From positions 62,646,248 through 62,710,247 of the forward strand of contig CM043944.1 of NCBI GenBank assembly GCA_014529385.2: 64,000 nt of DNA, in the 5' to 3' direction. Shown here one piece after another: positions 44,860 to 55,311 of the stretch; the first letter of the stretch is position 1, and each line of letters begins with the position of its first letter. Under the pieces are notes generated by a model. It did not search any database and was not told the DNA's origin. It saw only the letters and a program-made list of their open reading frames with translations. The DNA comes from Adiantum capillus-veneris (lineage: Eukaryota; Streptophyta; Polypodiopsida; Polypodiales; Pteridaceae). Both the position numbers and the translations under genes were made by a program.

Positions 44860-45470
44860 ATGGAGAGCCAACGCCAAATGTCTGGATATCCTCTTTTCTT
44901 TGGAGAGCCTGGAGAGGATGCAGAATTATTTCTAGAGAATTCCAAGATGTCTTGCCGTATCAAGAGGATAGTAACTGATCAAGAACGTGTAGAAATGTTT
45001 GAGGTGGTCCTTAGGAAAGATGCTAGCACTTGGTTTGACGCTTTGCCTGAGGAAGTTAAAGGGAATTACACATAGTTTTTGAATCGTTTCAAGAAGTACT
45101 TCTTTGATCCCCAAAACACTCAGAATTTATGGCAAGACATTGTTTCTCATAAGCAAAAAGACTTAGATGACTACTACTTGTACAAGCAAGAGTTCCTACG
45201 TCTTTGGGCTCTATAGATACGAAATGTTGCTAACCTGGTGATAGTGCAGAATTTCTAAAGAAGGAGAGGTTCATAGCCGGACTCTTTCCTGACCTTAAGG
45301 TAAAAGTTGAGGCGGGTGCACCTGCTACCTTCGATGCAGCTGAAACTAGGGCTGCTGAGAAATATAGGAAACTCAAGTGCTTAAGGGGGGAGGTTCCAAT
45401 AGAAGGTCTTAGACCCAAAGGTAAGTCACAAGCATCAACATCTAAGGAGCTTCCTGAGGTAACGGCGGAA
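44860..45470 (+). pseudogene. Gag N-terminal half of the dual-RNase-H element
   Basis: ATG at 44860 (MESQRQMSGYPLFFGEPGED). The capsid region contains ASTWFDALPEEVKGNY, then a TAG at 45073 where relatives would have Gln. The frame goes on (FLNRFKKYFFDPQNTQNLW, DDYYLYKQEFLRLW) to a second TAG near 45213. A frameshift near 45240 moves into the frame of the main ORF (FLKKERFIAGLFPDLKVK from 45246). These defects would prevent normal gag synthesis. Confidence 0.8.
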
Positions 45471-48400
45471 GTGATTGAGAAGTTAAATGAATCTTTAAGC
45501 AGCTTGTCAATTCACCTTGCACAAGCCGTAGGTCCAAAGGGACAAGCAAAGAAGTCTGAAGAGCGAGACCCACGACCTAGGAGAGTCTTGCAATGTTGGA
45601 ATTGCGGTAAGTCTGGACATGGGATGTATAATTGTCCTTGGCCCCGTGGGGAGCCAGGGAGACCTAACTTGAATTACCCAGTGATGAATGCAGGTGAAGG
45701 AACTAGTCAGCAACCACGGCTTATACAAAGGCCAAATGGAGCAAGACCACCTCCACAAGGAGTGGAAGGAGTTCCACCTTTGCCAGACCCAAACGTGCAT
45801 GTGGTAGAGGTGAAAAATTCAAGAGAGGTTGACATGGAAGCATATGGCATTAAGCGTGGCCGAGGGAAAGGTAAGGAGAAAGAAGGAGTTACATCACAAA
45901 GTGACCATGGACGAGAAAAGAAGGCAAAGGAGACCAAGGAAGCTAAGAGGACTCGACGTCGTATCAACCTCCAAGACTTTCCTCTTGGACATGGAATGGC
46001 TCCATACAACCTGTTGGAAGACATGAGAGGTAAGGGTCCTGATAACTCATGGCCTCAATTTCTTGCATTATGTACACAAGTTAGGAGGGATTTAACAAGG
46101 GCAGTTAGCACTAGGAGAAAGGTAAAAGAGAGTGTGCCTGTTGTAAAAATTGCACAAGCTGAAATGAATGAGGAAATTACACCTGTGCTAGATTGTTACA
46201 TAAAAGGGAGATTGGTTAGGAAAGGTCTAGTGGATGGGGGTGCACAAATTTGCATCATGACAGAGGGACTCATGCAAAAACTAGGCATGCACATCCATGA
46301 GACACCTGAAATTAAGGTCAAGATGGCAAACAATAGCAAGGCTAGGTGCGTAGGCATTTGTAAAAATGTTTTTGTGGAGGCCTTTGGCATTAAGAAGGCA
46401 GTGGATTTCTATGTCATGTCTACCAAAGGAAATGGTTACCCATTTATCCTAGGGAGACCATGGCTAATGAAAATGCTAGCTTTGCAAGATTGGGAGAGTG
46501 GAAAGCTAATTTGCAAGAACGACAATCATAAGAAGGTTGTCTTTGACATGAAGGAGCAACGCCAAGAGGAGCTCCATGAAGAATCATCTCAAAGTGAGAC
46601 AGAAGAAGGTTGGACCAATAACACTTCAGAAGAAGAAAGTAGCGGCAGCATTACTGAAGAGGAGTCTTCCATCGAAGCCATGGGGGTAAGGTTTAAGCCA
46701 ACCAACCAAGAGACCTCTTGTCAAGGTTTGGAGGAGGTAGGTTCCCAAGAGAACCAAAAAGTGGAAGATGAAAGAATGCTAGAAGATGGTGTTCAACACA
46801 AAATTGAGTTGAAGCCAGAGGCCACACCTAAGGCTCAGAAGCTACGAAGGCTAGGAGTCATCAAGGAGCAGGCTTTACTCAAGGAGATAAGAAAGCTTCT
46901 AGCAGTAGGTTTCATTTATCCAGTGGAGAATTCAGAGTGGGTCTCTCCCGTTGTTGTCACTCCTAAGAAAAACGGAAAGTGGAGGGTGTGTGTGGATTAC
47001 CGTCCACTCAATGAGGCAACAAAAAGAGATCACTTTCCCCTCCCATTTCATGATGAGATACTAAATGAGGTAGCTGGTCATGAGAAGTACATTGTGTGTG
47101 ATGGCTACTCAGGCTACTTTCAAATAGGTATCGCATTGGAAGATCAATTGAAAACAACCTTTATCACTCCTTGGGGTTGTTATGCTTTTAGAGTCATGCC
47201 ATTTGGTCTGACAAATGCTCCTGCAACATTCCAACGTTTCATGAACATGGTGTTTCAAGCATTCTTTGGAAAGTCAATTAGGGTGTTCATTGATGATTTC
47301 TGCATTTATAGCTCAAAATCATTGCATCTACAAAGGGTAGAAGAAGGTTTAAATAAGCTCTATGACATGGGAGGTCAACTCAACCTCGACAAGTGCCACA
47401 TAGGCGAGGATGAAGTGATCTTGCTCGATCACAAGGTTTCCTATAAATACATTGAGGTGGATCCTTCAAAGGCAAAGGCTCTTATTGAGCTCCCATCACC
47501 GAAGAGTCTTAAGGAGGTCATCTCTTTCATTCAGAAGGTGAAGTATATGTCACGCTTCATTCACTTAGCCTCGGAGTTGCTTCATCCTTTGCAAAAGTTG
47601 ACACAACAAGTAGAATTTGCATGGTTTGATGAGCTTGAAGAGTATTTTTGTAACATTAAAGTCATTTTGTCAGAGCTACCAACACTCATGCCTCCTTGTT
47701 GGGAGTACACATTCTTTGTTAGCTCTAGTGTTGGAAGGGAAACAATTGGTGCTGTGTTGCTACAACAAGATCCCCACAGTACAAGGATGCGACCCATCTA
47801 CTTTGCTAGTAGGGTCATGAATGCTTTGGAGAGAGACTACACAGAAGCAGAACTCATGATGCTTTCTCTCATGTTTTCGATAAGGAAGTTTACATCCTAC
47901 TTGCTCACAAAACCTTTTGTAATCCTCACCGTAGAGAATTTGTTCCCTTGGGTGTCATCTCAAATGAATCTCAGTACTAGGATCTCAAAGTGGATTATGG
48001 AGTTGCAAGACTTTCAATACTCTTTCAAGGTAGAAGATAGTGTGCGTGCACAATTGGCAGGGATTCTCACTTATAGGGTGCATGAAAAGGAGATTAAGGT
48101 GCCTGAAGTAAAGACCCCACCATTGCCACCACCAAAAAGTATTCCCAATGATTTTACCTTGTTCTTTGATGGAGATTTTCGACGAGCCACAGGGAAAGCA
48201 AGGGGAGGGCTAGTGTTGCTCAACCCAAGTGAAGAGATGGTCATGAAAGAGAAGGTCAATCTACTAGGTTCAACTAGCAACAATGAAGCAGAAAACGACA
48301 CACTACTTCATGGTTTGAAGATGTGCATTGGCCAAGGGATAAAACGTCTCATGGTAAAGGGAGATGCACTTCTCATTGTTAAACAGATTTTAGGCATTTG

Positions 48401-48662
48401 GGCATGCAAGAATGAAAGCTTAAGGACAAAAGTTCATGAAATTCGTAGGATGTTTAATCAGTTTAAAGAAGTGCAACTATATCATATTCCGAGGAACAAG
48501 CAGTTACATGTGTTGATAGAGAAGTGCAGGTCATCATGGTGGCAACAGCTGTCAAGAAACCGAGATACCAAGGATTGGAGTCATTGGCTCCCATTATTGG
48601 CTACATTTTGGAGGGTGAGTTTCCACAAGACTTCACGAAGGCTCAGAAGAGGAGACTCATGA
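45246..48662 (+). CDS. Gag NC-protease-RT-RNase H-second RNase H polyprotein
   Basis: One open frame of over 1100 codons (first ATG at 45471, numbering from there). The CCHC knuckle CWNCGKSGHGMYNC is at residues 42-55, followed by a basic linker. Retropepsin has the site LVDGGAQICIMT (Asp about 255; DGG in place of DS/TG, as in some plant gypsy lineages) and FILGRPWL. RT has WVSPVVVTPKKNGKW, WRVCVDYRPLN and the catalytic FIDD at 606-609, all intact. A first RNase H follows (about 740-850) with weak catalytic residues (FFVSSSVGRETIGAV instead of an Asp-containing strand). The second RNase H begins FTLFFDGDF (Asp about 900) with SNNEAEND and KGDALLIVKQ. The frame is lost near 48510, just before integrase. 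Confidence 0.9.
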   Translation, partial: AEFLKKERFIAGLFPDLKVKVEAGAPATFDAAETRAAEKYRKLKCLRGEVPIEGLRPKGKSQASTSKELPEVTAEVIEKLNESLSSLSIHLAQAVGPKGQAKKSEERDPRPRRVLQCWNCGKSGHGMYNCPWPRGEPGRPNLNYPVMNAGEGTSQQPRLIQRPNGARPPPQGVEGVPPLPDPNVHVVEVKNSREVDMEAYGIKRGRGKGKEKEGVTSQSDHGREKKAKETKEAKRTRRRINLQDFPLGHGMAPYNLLEDMRGKGPDNSWPQFLALCTQVRRDLTRAVSTRRKVKESVPVVKIAQAEMNEEITPVLDCYIKGRLVRKGLVDGGAQICIMTEGLMQKLGMHIHETPEIKVKMANNSKARCVGICKNVFVEAFGIKKAVDFYVMSTKGNGYPFILGRPWLMKMLALQDWESGKLICKNDNHKKVVFDMKEQRQEELHEESSQSETEEGWTNNTSEEESSGSITEEESSIEAMGVRFKPTNQETSCQGLEEVGSQENQKVEDERMLEDGVQHKIELKPEATPKAQKLRRLGVIKEQALLKEIRKLLAVGFIYPVENSEWVSPVVVTPKKNGKWRVCVDYRPLNEATKRDHFPLPFHDEILNEVAGHEKYIVCDGYSGYFQIGIALEDQLKTTFITPWGCYAFRVMPFGLTNAPATFQRFMNMVFQAFFGKSIRVFIDDFCIYSSKSLHLQRVEEGLNKLYDMGGQLNLDKCHIGEDEVILLDHKVSYKYIEVDPSKAKALIELPSPKSLKEVISFIQKVKYMSRFIHLASELLHPLQKLTQQVEFAWFDELEEYFCNIKVILSELPTLMPPCWEYTFFVSSSVGRETIGAVLLQQDPHSTRMRPIYFASRVMNALERDYTEAELMMLSLMFSIRKFTSYLLTKPFVILTVENLFPWVSSQMNLSTRISKWIMELQDFQYSFKVEDSVRAQLAGILTYRVHEKEIKVPEVKTPPLPPPKSIPNDFTLFFDGDFRRATGKARGGLVLLNPSEEMVMKEKVNLLGSTSNNEAENDTLLHGLKMCIGQGIKRLMVKGDALLIVKQILGIWACKNESLRTKVHEIRRMFNQFKEVQLYHIPRNKQLHVLIEKCRSSWWQQLSRNRDTKDWSHWLPLLATFWRVSFHKTSRRLRRGDS

Positions 48663-49738
48663 AGAAGGCAAGTTTCTATCTCTTCCTAGAAGGCTCCCTC
48701 TATCAAAGAGGGAAGGATCAAGTGTGCAGAAGAGTACCAACTATCGAGGAAATTCCAGCCATTCTAAAAGGTTTGCATGAAGAGGCATGTGGTGGTCATT
48801 TTGCCCAAGAATCAACTGTGAAGAGGATTTTGCTTGCGAGGCATGTTTGGCCAAGCTTGCATGTGGATGTTCAACATTGGTGTAAAAGCTGTCACAATGG
48901 TCAGATAAATGGAAATAGAAGGTTGGTGCATGGCCCGAGGCAAATAGTGCTTGCAAATGGACCCTTTGAAAAGTGGGACATTGATGCTATGGGTCCTCTG
49001 CCTAGGACAAAAAATGGTAAACTCTACATTCTAGTGGCTGTAGACTATATGACTAGGTGGGTGGAAGCTCAAAGTGTGGCAAGAGTGAATGAGAGGACAG
49101 TTAGCAAGTTTGTGTACAATCACATTTGTTGCAGATTTGGCACACCTTTGGAGATTGTTTCTGATAATGGTCCAGGGTTTAGGAAGGGCTTGCTCACAGA
49201 AGTTTGTGAAGAGCTTCACATTCTACATCGTCATAGCACACCATACTACCCACAGTCAAATGGTTTGGTGGAGAAGGCTAATGGTGTCATTGCAGGAATC
49301 ATTAGAAAGATGGTGCAAAACAAGACAAAATTATGGGATGACTTCTTGGATGGTGCCTTGTGGGCATATCGAACCACATATAGGGAAGCCACGGAGTTCA
49401 CACCATTTCACTTGGTCTATGGTCAAGAGGCTTTGCAGCCTATCGAGCTCAACATTCCAACAATGCGACTTCATGGCAAAGGAGCACAAGATGATCAAGA
49501 GGTATGGATGGATCGACTTCTTACGTTAGTGGAGCTTGAGTGGAAAAGAGAAGCAGCATACGACAGAAAAGCCACACAAGCGAAAGAAACGCACGACAAG
49601 AAACTGAAGGACAAAGGCATCAAGGAAGGAGAGCTTGTGCTAAGGTATGACAATCGACTTGAAAATCGTTTTGATGCCAAGTTTGAAACTAGATGGCTAG
49701 GGGGCTTTTCCCGTATCTTCTTAAAAACCCTCAGCTAG
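48510..49738 (+). CDS. Integrase of the dual-RNase-H element
   Basis: Numbering from the ATG at 48524. The zinc domain has His85, His92, Cys120 and Cys123 (HEEACGGHF, CKSC). The core is complete: WDIDAMGP (Asp154), IVSDNGPGF (Asp214) and YYPQSNGLVEKANG (Glu250). The C-terminal part KLKDKGIKEGELVLRYD leads to KFETRWLG, where the LTR repeat takes over and the protein ends after 15 more residues. It is in a different frame from the polyprotein upstream, overlapping it by about 140 bp. Either a single frameshift mutation or, less likely, programmed frameshifting separates them. Integrase inserts the element DNA into the genome. Confidence 0.9.
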
Positions 49739-51893
49739 CTAGTCACTGGGCTAGTTGAGCCAAAAAAAATTTAAAAATTAAAAAATAAAAGTATATTATG
49801 GCCTCTTTGTGTGTAAATATTTCATTGTATATATGGCCTAAATATAGGGATTTTTTATAATTATTTTGGTATTTTATTTAAATATTTCTACTTAGGTGTG
49901 TGTTTTATTAAACCTATATACACCTTCTTTCATCCTCTTACACCATAATTATATTTTTTTCCAATATGTTCGTACTCTAACCTCATATTTTTCCTTTATA
50001 CAAATCACTCCCACATTTTCACCCTCACCCTCGTGAAAACAAAAATTTGATTTTTACTCATTGGTTACGTTTATTATATTATTTACTTGCATACCTTTTC
50101 CTCTTTCACCCAAAATAATTCAAGGAGGGACCATATCATATGATTCCAATATCTTTTCATATCCATAACTCCTCCATATTTTTATTATTATTTTTACTCA
50201 TTATTCTAACACCATGTGCTCATTGAGCTAAAGTCCATGAATAGTCCATACACTAGTCCCACCATGTATATATTTCTTTATTCACCAATAATCCTCCTCC
50301 ATGCATGGATCAAGGACAACTTGGATGCTTTGTATTATAATATGACAAAGGAGGGGCTCACTCTTGGATGCATTGTACAAATTCAACAAAGGAGGGGGCC
50401 ACTAAAAGACTTTTGCAGGCAAAAAAACACGCTTTTTGGTGAGAATTTTGGCACCTATCTCCACTCCGAATTTGGAGCGATGGTCAAAAGAAAAAATGTA
50501 GCCCACGCTCTCAATAATCACCTCAAATGTTTTCATGATTTTTGGAGCTACCAGCGGTGAGCTATGATTTTTTGAGTGGACCCCAATCTGCCCACTTTTC
50601 TCCCAAGTAGCCCTTAGTCTTCTCTCACCCTTCCACACACCTACTCACTCTTACACATCCCTCCCTCTTCTTCCCTCACTCAAACCTGCAATTTCCATGG
50701 CTTCTCCCACCCTCTTCACCATTACCGTTCTCTCTCATCCCTATAGTTCTTTTATGAACCTCTACATACATACACCCTCTCCATGTCTCTCTCTATTGCT
50801 TCTATGTTACAATTTCATTTACCTCTCCTAAAAATATCTAAAATTTAGCATCTTAACCATGATAACTTCTGCAAATTGAGGATTTTTCATCAACAAATCC
50901 TCTTTTCATCGTGGTGGTCAACCGTGGCGGCGGCGTAAAGAAGCGAAGAAGAAGAAGAAGACCAGCGGTCATTTTTTCCACAATCTACACAAGGGTGAGT
51001 TCAAGCTTCTTCAAAGCTTCACCATCTCAATGATTCTCTTTTAATTCACCCCTCTTCCTTCATCAAATCAACTCATCCTACCCATTGTAAATGTATCACT
51101 AACAATTCTAGTGATTATTACCACTAACAACTAACTTCTCTTGTAAAAATGCACCCACACTATCAACATATGGAGTAGGCAACCGCACAAGTAAACCAAA
51201 TTCACTCACTCCCATGGAAGTTTCTCTCCTTTCACCACATCAATAATTCTCTTACTTGAGCCCATATCCATGTGACTCAAGAGAAAAGAGAGACCCCATT
51301 ATCATTTGAAATTCATAAAAATTCATAATCCTTGATCTTTTCTAATAAAATTGATTAGGCTTAATCCTAATCAAGGCTTCTAAAACCTATAAATAGAACC
51401 CATTCCTCCTTGTGAAAGACATCACTATACCATTGCACACTAGATTGAGCGTACTACACGCCAGTCCTATCTTGGTTGTAAAGAGAGAGTAAGCTTTCTA
51501 TACACCATCACTTTGGTGCATAGAAAAGCTTGAGCTAGTTTGAGTGAGTACGAGTAGAAGATATTCTTCCTACCATTGTTGTATCTATCCCAACATCAAT
51601 GAATTGGTATTTTTGGGTGCAATTCATGTCCAAAGGCTCACGCTTCTCCTCCAATTTGGCTTGGAAAACTCATTCAGCTTCATAAGGTGACTTGTTTCAT
51701 TGAAGGTTGTTGTTTTGTTGCTTGTGATTCATTGGCTATTGTTTGGCTACCATTGTAAGAGGGTGGATGGTGAGAGGGCTCCCATACCCCTAAGACAATG
51801 TGCTAGTGATGCTATAACAAAGTCTTGTCACTTGATTCCACAAGCTCTAAGTTCTTTTTTGTGCAAAATATAAAGTTGAAGCTAAGTTGTACA

Positions 51894-51949
<56 letters not shown>

Positions 51950-52208
51950 TTTTAGTGTGTGAGAGTGTTCCATTGGTGTTAGGGTTAGTGTAAATTCCTT
52001 GCTTGTTTGTGGGTTGCTCTAACGATTGTCCTCTTTTGCGTCCTAGTTCGCTCTTAAACTAGGTGGTGCCCCTTGTGTAGTTAGGATTTGGTTGTGGGTT
52101 TGTTGTTTTGGTTTGTGTTGTGTTGTGCCCCAGCCCCATTGAGCAGCACGGGATCCTTGAAGGGTGTCTAGAGGTTGCTCTTCTTGTTGCCCGCCCCGGA
52201 CCGCCTCA
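49698..52208 (+). repeat. 3' LTR of the dual-RNase-H element (about 2.5 kb)
   Basis: Begins TAGGGGGCTTTTCCCG inside the end of pol and ends CA at 52208. It includes TATAAATA at 51388 and a TC tract at 51897-51944. The apparent start lacks a TG and a preceding purine tract, so the real U3 edge is probably hidden or altered. It is near-identical to 41175-43682. Confidence 0.7.
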
Positions 52209-52421
52209 ACATGCCTCTAAGGAAGAAGGCTCCATTCAAATTTGCAAAATATTTTGATGGACACATTGCTTGACGTATCATAGGGGACTACTGAAATTTT
52301 TGAAATATTTCAAAATTCAGAGAAAAGGGGGGATAAATTGCAGACGTTGAAGTAGCTTTGATCCCTTTTCTTTTTTCAAAATCCATGAACAATTACCTCC
52401 CCTAGAAACGGGTTTGGGTAG
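52209..52421 (+). repeat. 213-bp flank shared with the upstream copy
   Basis: Lies outside the LTR end, yet is also present at 43683-43896. It contains an AT-rich inverted repeat (52291-52320, core TGAAATATTTCA) and a purine tract AGAGAAAAGGGGGGA. It merges into the tandem array that follows. Confidence 0.8.
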
Positions 52422-52780
52422 GGAGCATGCTCGTGGAGGGTTGAAGTGGTGCAAGTGCTTGGGGCTCATTTTTATAGGTAGAAAAGAGCGCTCCTTATCA
52501 CAACATTTGTGTCATATCCTGTTACGTTTAGTTACCTCCCTTGGGTGACTATCCGCCTAGAAATAGTTCTGGGTAGGGAGTATTCTCGTGGAGGGTTTAG
52601 GCGGTGCTAGTTTTGGAGGCTCATTTCTATAGTTGGAATGTAGTGCTCTTTATCACTACACTGGTGTACTTGTATGTTACGTTTAGTAGCTCCCATGGGT
52701 ATCTATCTATTGTATCCTAATGAAGGGTTTAGATGGTGTAAGTGTCTGGGGCTCATTTCTATTGTTGGAATGGAGTATGG
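52416..52780 (+). repeat. Diverged tandem repeats, about 155-bp unit
   Basis: GGGTAGGGAGCATGCTCGTG at 52416 recurs as GGGTAGGGAGTATTCTCGTG at 52571. Both are followed by GGAGGGTTxxxxxGGTGC, GGGGCTCATTT/GGAGGCTCATTT and TTGTATGTTACGTTTAG-like blocks. A third, partial unit starts near 52720 (GAAGGGTTTAGATGGTG). It does not continue in the upstream copy, where the duplication ends. Confidence 0.75.
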
Positions 52781-53310
52781 GCCGGCTTGACTGTGGAGAG
52801 TGTGCCATGTGGCAATGGGATAATCCCACATGGGGGAGATTGGGCTCAAAGCAAGGGGTATAATAGGGGGAGTTGGTACCCATTTAGGGCATATCAAAGG
52901 AGAGAGGTGATCTCTCAAGCCGTGGCTATGGGGACTCATGGGCTTCTGGAGGGGAAGATGGCACCCTTTTGCCTTCACACTAGTTGCCAAAGTGCCTAGC
53001 CATACTTTTGGTTTCCTGGAGACTAACCCCACCCCTTCCCTTGGCCCAAATTCACCAGCCTTCCATTTCCTACCCAAATGAGGCAAAAAATGGACCAATT
53101 AAATGAAGCCTTGCAAGAGAGCCTTGACGGCTGAGGAGAGAGAAGAAATCTCTTGGCAATCAAAGTCATCAGACTAAACTAGAACTCAACCTTCCAGGGT
53201 CAACTGGTGGGAGTTCTCTAATTCACCCTTGGTTCAAGGTCATTGACACTTTTTTCTCGGTTATGACCGAGCACAGCCGTCAATGCACTCCCCTAAGGTG
53301 AGTGTATTAT
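52781..53310. other. Non-coding, unassigned
   Basis: No coding domain. A short inverted repeat (CCATGTGG ... CCACATGG) lies at about 52807-52836, in a context that resembles an LTR edge (AATCCCACATGGGGGAG). I cannot pair it with anything. Confidence 0.35.
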
Positions 53311-53990
53311 AATCTACATGAATCCCTCGATCCCAAGTTTTTTTCCCTCTCTGTAGATCAGAATCCCTTTCCCCTGCTCTTGAACTTTACTTCTAGGATA
53401 ACATAAATTGGGTTCAGCTTTCCGGACAACAATTAACCCTCCGGAATTAGCCCACCCACCGAACCGGTTGATAAATGCACCTTCACAAGGTAATACTAGG
53501 ATACTAGAAAACAATATTCCAATCATTTTGAACCAAGAATACATTTCAAACATTTGAAAGCAGCATGCAAACCATTGCATACCCTTGTAAATGTGCATTT
53601 ATCGGGTCATTCCCATCTTTTTCCTTTATAGAACATTTTTACTTTGTTTTTCCTTTAATATTAGTAAAATTATCTAGTTGTCTTTCAACAAATCACATAT
53701 ACTTCTTCAGGCATATCTCGATCCTCGTCCTAGAACTTGGCTATTCTGTCTCCTCCGCCACGTGTGGAGGCGGCACCTTTACACAGATTCCGATTCTTAT
53801 TTTTTTCTTTATCTTGTGTGGGAAAGGCTTCAAAGATAATACACTTTAGGTTCCTTTTAAATCAATAATCCCGAGAAGAAGAGCAAAAGTCCGACTGATG
53901 AGGACAATTGTGGAATAGCCCATTTAGGCTCCTAGACTTTCCAAGGTTCCTTTTACCAAACAATTTGAAAAGTTCCTTAATTAAATTACA
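53310..53990 (-). repeat. Probable 3' LTR of the minus dual-RNase-H element
   Basis: On the minus strand the purine tract GGGAGGAGGA (53991-54000) is followed by TGTAATTTAATTAAGG, a good PPT-LTR junction at 53990, downstream of pol. The far end and the 5' partner are not resolved. Confidence 0.45.
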
Positions 53991-54479
53991 TCCTCCTCCC
54001 ATATCATGATCCCTCCATGGATCCTTTTTCCTTCCTCCTTTTCCCCTGTCGGCATCAGGCCTACCCGGATTAGGCCGATTTCCAGACGCATCCGCGGGTC
54101 ACATCCACCCGGCCGGGACACACTCCCATTCAATCCCATTTCTAGGGCAATGAATGAACCCGAGCTCAAAGTATAGAGCAACAGTTATCAGTCCTAGACG
54201 AAAAGGACCATCCCGCGTTGTATCCCACAGGTAAACACCTGCGCCGTCCTTTTTCCAAACATGAAGACAAGTTCACACTTAAATCTCCATGTTATGCTAA
54301 GGCTATCCCCGTCAATCTTCTCGATAAAGTTTTTTAATCCTAGTTTAAATTTAAATTAAGCTCCTTGGGTTATAATCCCTTAATTCCTACCTCCTTTTCA
54401 TTTTCTACTCAAAACAAGACCTTAGAAATACGAATCTCTTGGAATTTTAATGTTTTATCTCGACAAAAGTTTTGAGTTA

Positions 54480-55302
54480 ACCTCGACTTCAATGAATCCC
54501 ATTTTGTCCCATTATCAAACTTGTTTACAACAGTAAAAGAACCCTCCCACTTGATCTGAAACTTCTTTTGGAAAGTGTGGTCCAATTTACTATTCTATCG
54601 CAAAACAAGATCTCTTTTCTCAATACCCTTATCTTTCATGCATTCATTAGCTCTTTTCTGGGCCTTTTTACATATTTCTTGATAGTAATCCAAGGCCAGA
54701 AGCCTGTCTAGCTGCAAACATTGTAAATCCAATAACCTTTGTTGCCAAGCATCTTGTTGCTCTTCATCTTGTAATGACAAAAACTTGAGTGCAAGGATTT
54801 CCACTTCAATAGGCATCAAGGCTTCTTTGCCATAAACCAAGTGATATGGTGAGAATCCCGTGCTGGTTTTTACTGCCGTTCTATATGCCCATAGCACACA
54901 AGGCAACTCTGAGTCCCAAGTTTTGGCATGTGTTAAAGTCATTTTTGTCATAATCTTCACCAATTCTCCATTAAAGCTCTCATTAAGTCCATTGCACTGC
55001 GGATAATATGGGGTGCTCTATTTATGCTCTATGCCAAGCTTCTTGCATAAGAAATCGAACATTTCACCTCTAAACCCTGGCCCTCTGTCAAACAGTAACT
55101 CCAATGGCACCCGAAAGTTGCAGCATATGTGCTCATACACAAATTTTCCCATTTCCTTGTTGGTAATTTGTTTGACAGCCTTGGCCTCTGCCCAACATGA
55201 TAAATAATCCACCGCTGTCAAAATATACACATTCCTCTTACTTGAAGTGGGTAATGTCCCAATAGCATTGAGGCCCCATTTTTCAAACACCTCATTATCC
55301 AA
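54480..55302 (-). pseudogene. Integrase core and C-terminus
   Basis: 55018-55302 has WGLNAIGTLP (first catalytic Asp is Asn), DYLSCWAEAKAVKQ and LLFDRGPGFRG (second Asp kept). After a TAG at 55018 come STPYYPQCNGLNESFNG (Glu kept) and, at 54595-54963, TWDSELPCVLWAYRTAVKT and HLVYGKEALMP. After a TAG at 54595 the frame goes on with FQKKFQIKWEGSFTV to about 54480. It is inactive because of the core substitution and stops. Confidence 0.85.
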
Positions 55303-55311
55303 GATTGTCTT

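Larger units (their letters stand above)
44249..49738 (+). mobile_element. Dual-RNase-H Ty3/gypsy element, internal region
   Basis: Primer site, two small ORFs, gag, protease, RT, RNase H, a second RNase H and integrase, in that order, followed directly by the LTR repeat at 49698. Two RNase H domains in tandem are the hallmark of the Tat/Ogre-type gypsy lineage. It is the best-preserved element in the window: all three integrase catalytic residues and RT FIDD are present. Gag, however, has stops and a frameshift, and one frameshift separates RNase H from integrase. Its C-terminus is cut by the LTR copy just after RWLG. Confidence 0.85.

Noticed and set aside
41175-52421. Dating the 44-49 kb element as very young from its near-identical LTRs
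   Set aside because: The near-identical pair is a later duplication that includes external flank. The genuine 5' LTR end is more diverged.
52742-53098. ORFs of 85 and 131 codons on opposite strands
   Set aside because: They overlap each other in non-coding repeat sequence and show no recognisable residues or homology within the window.
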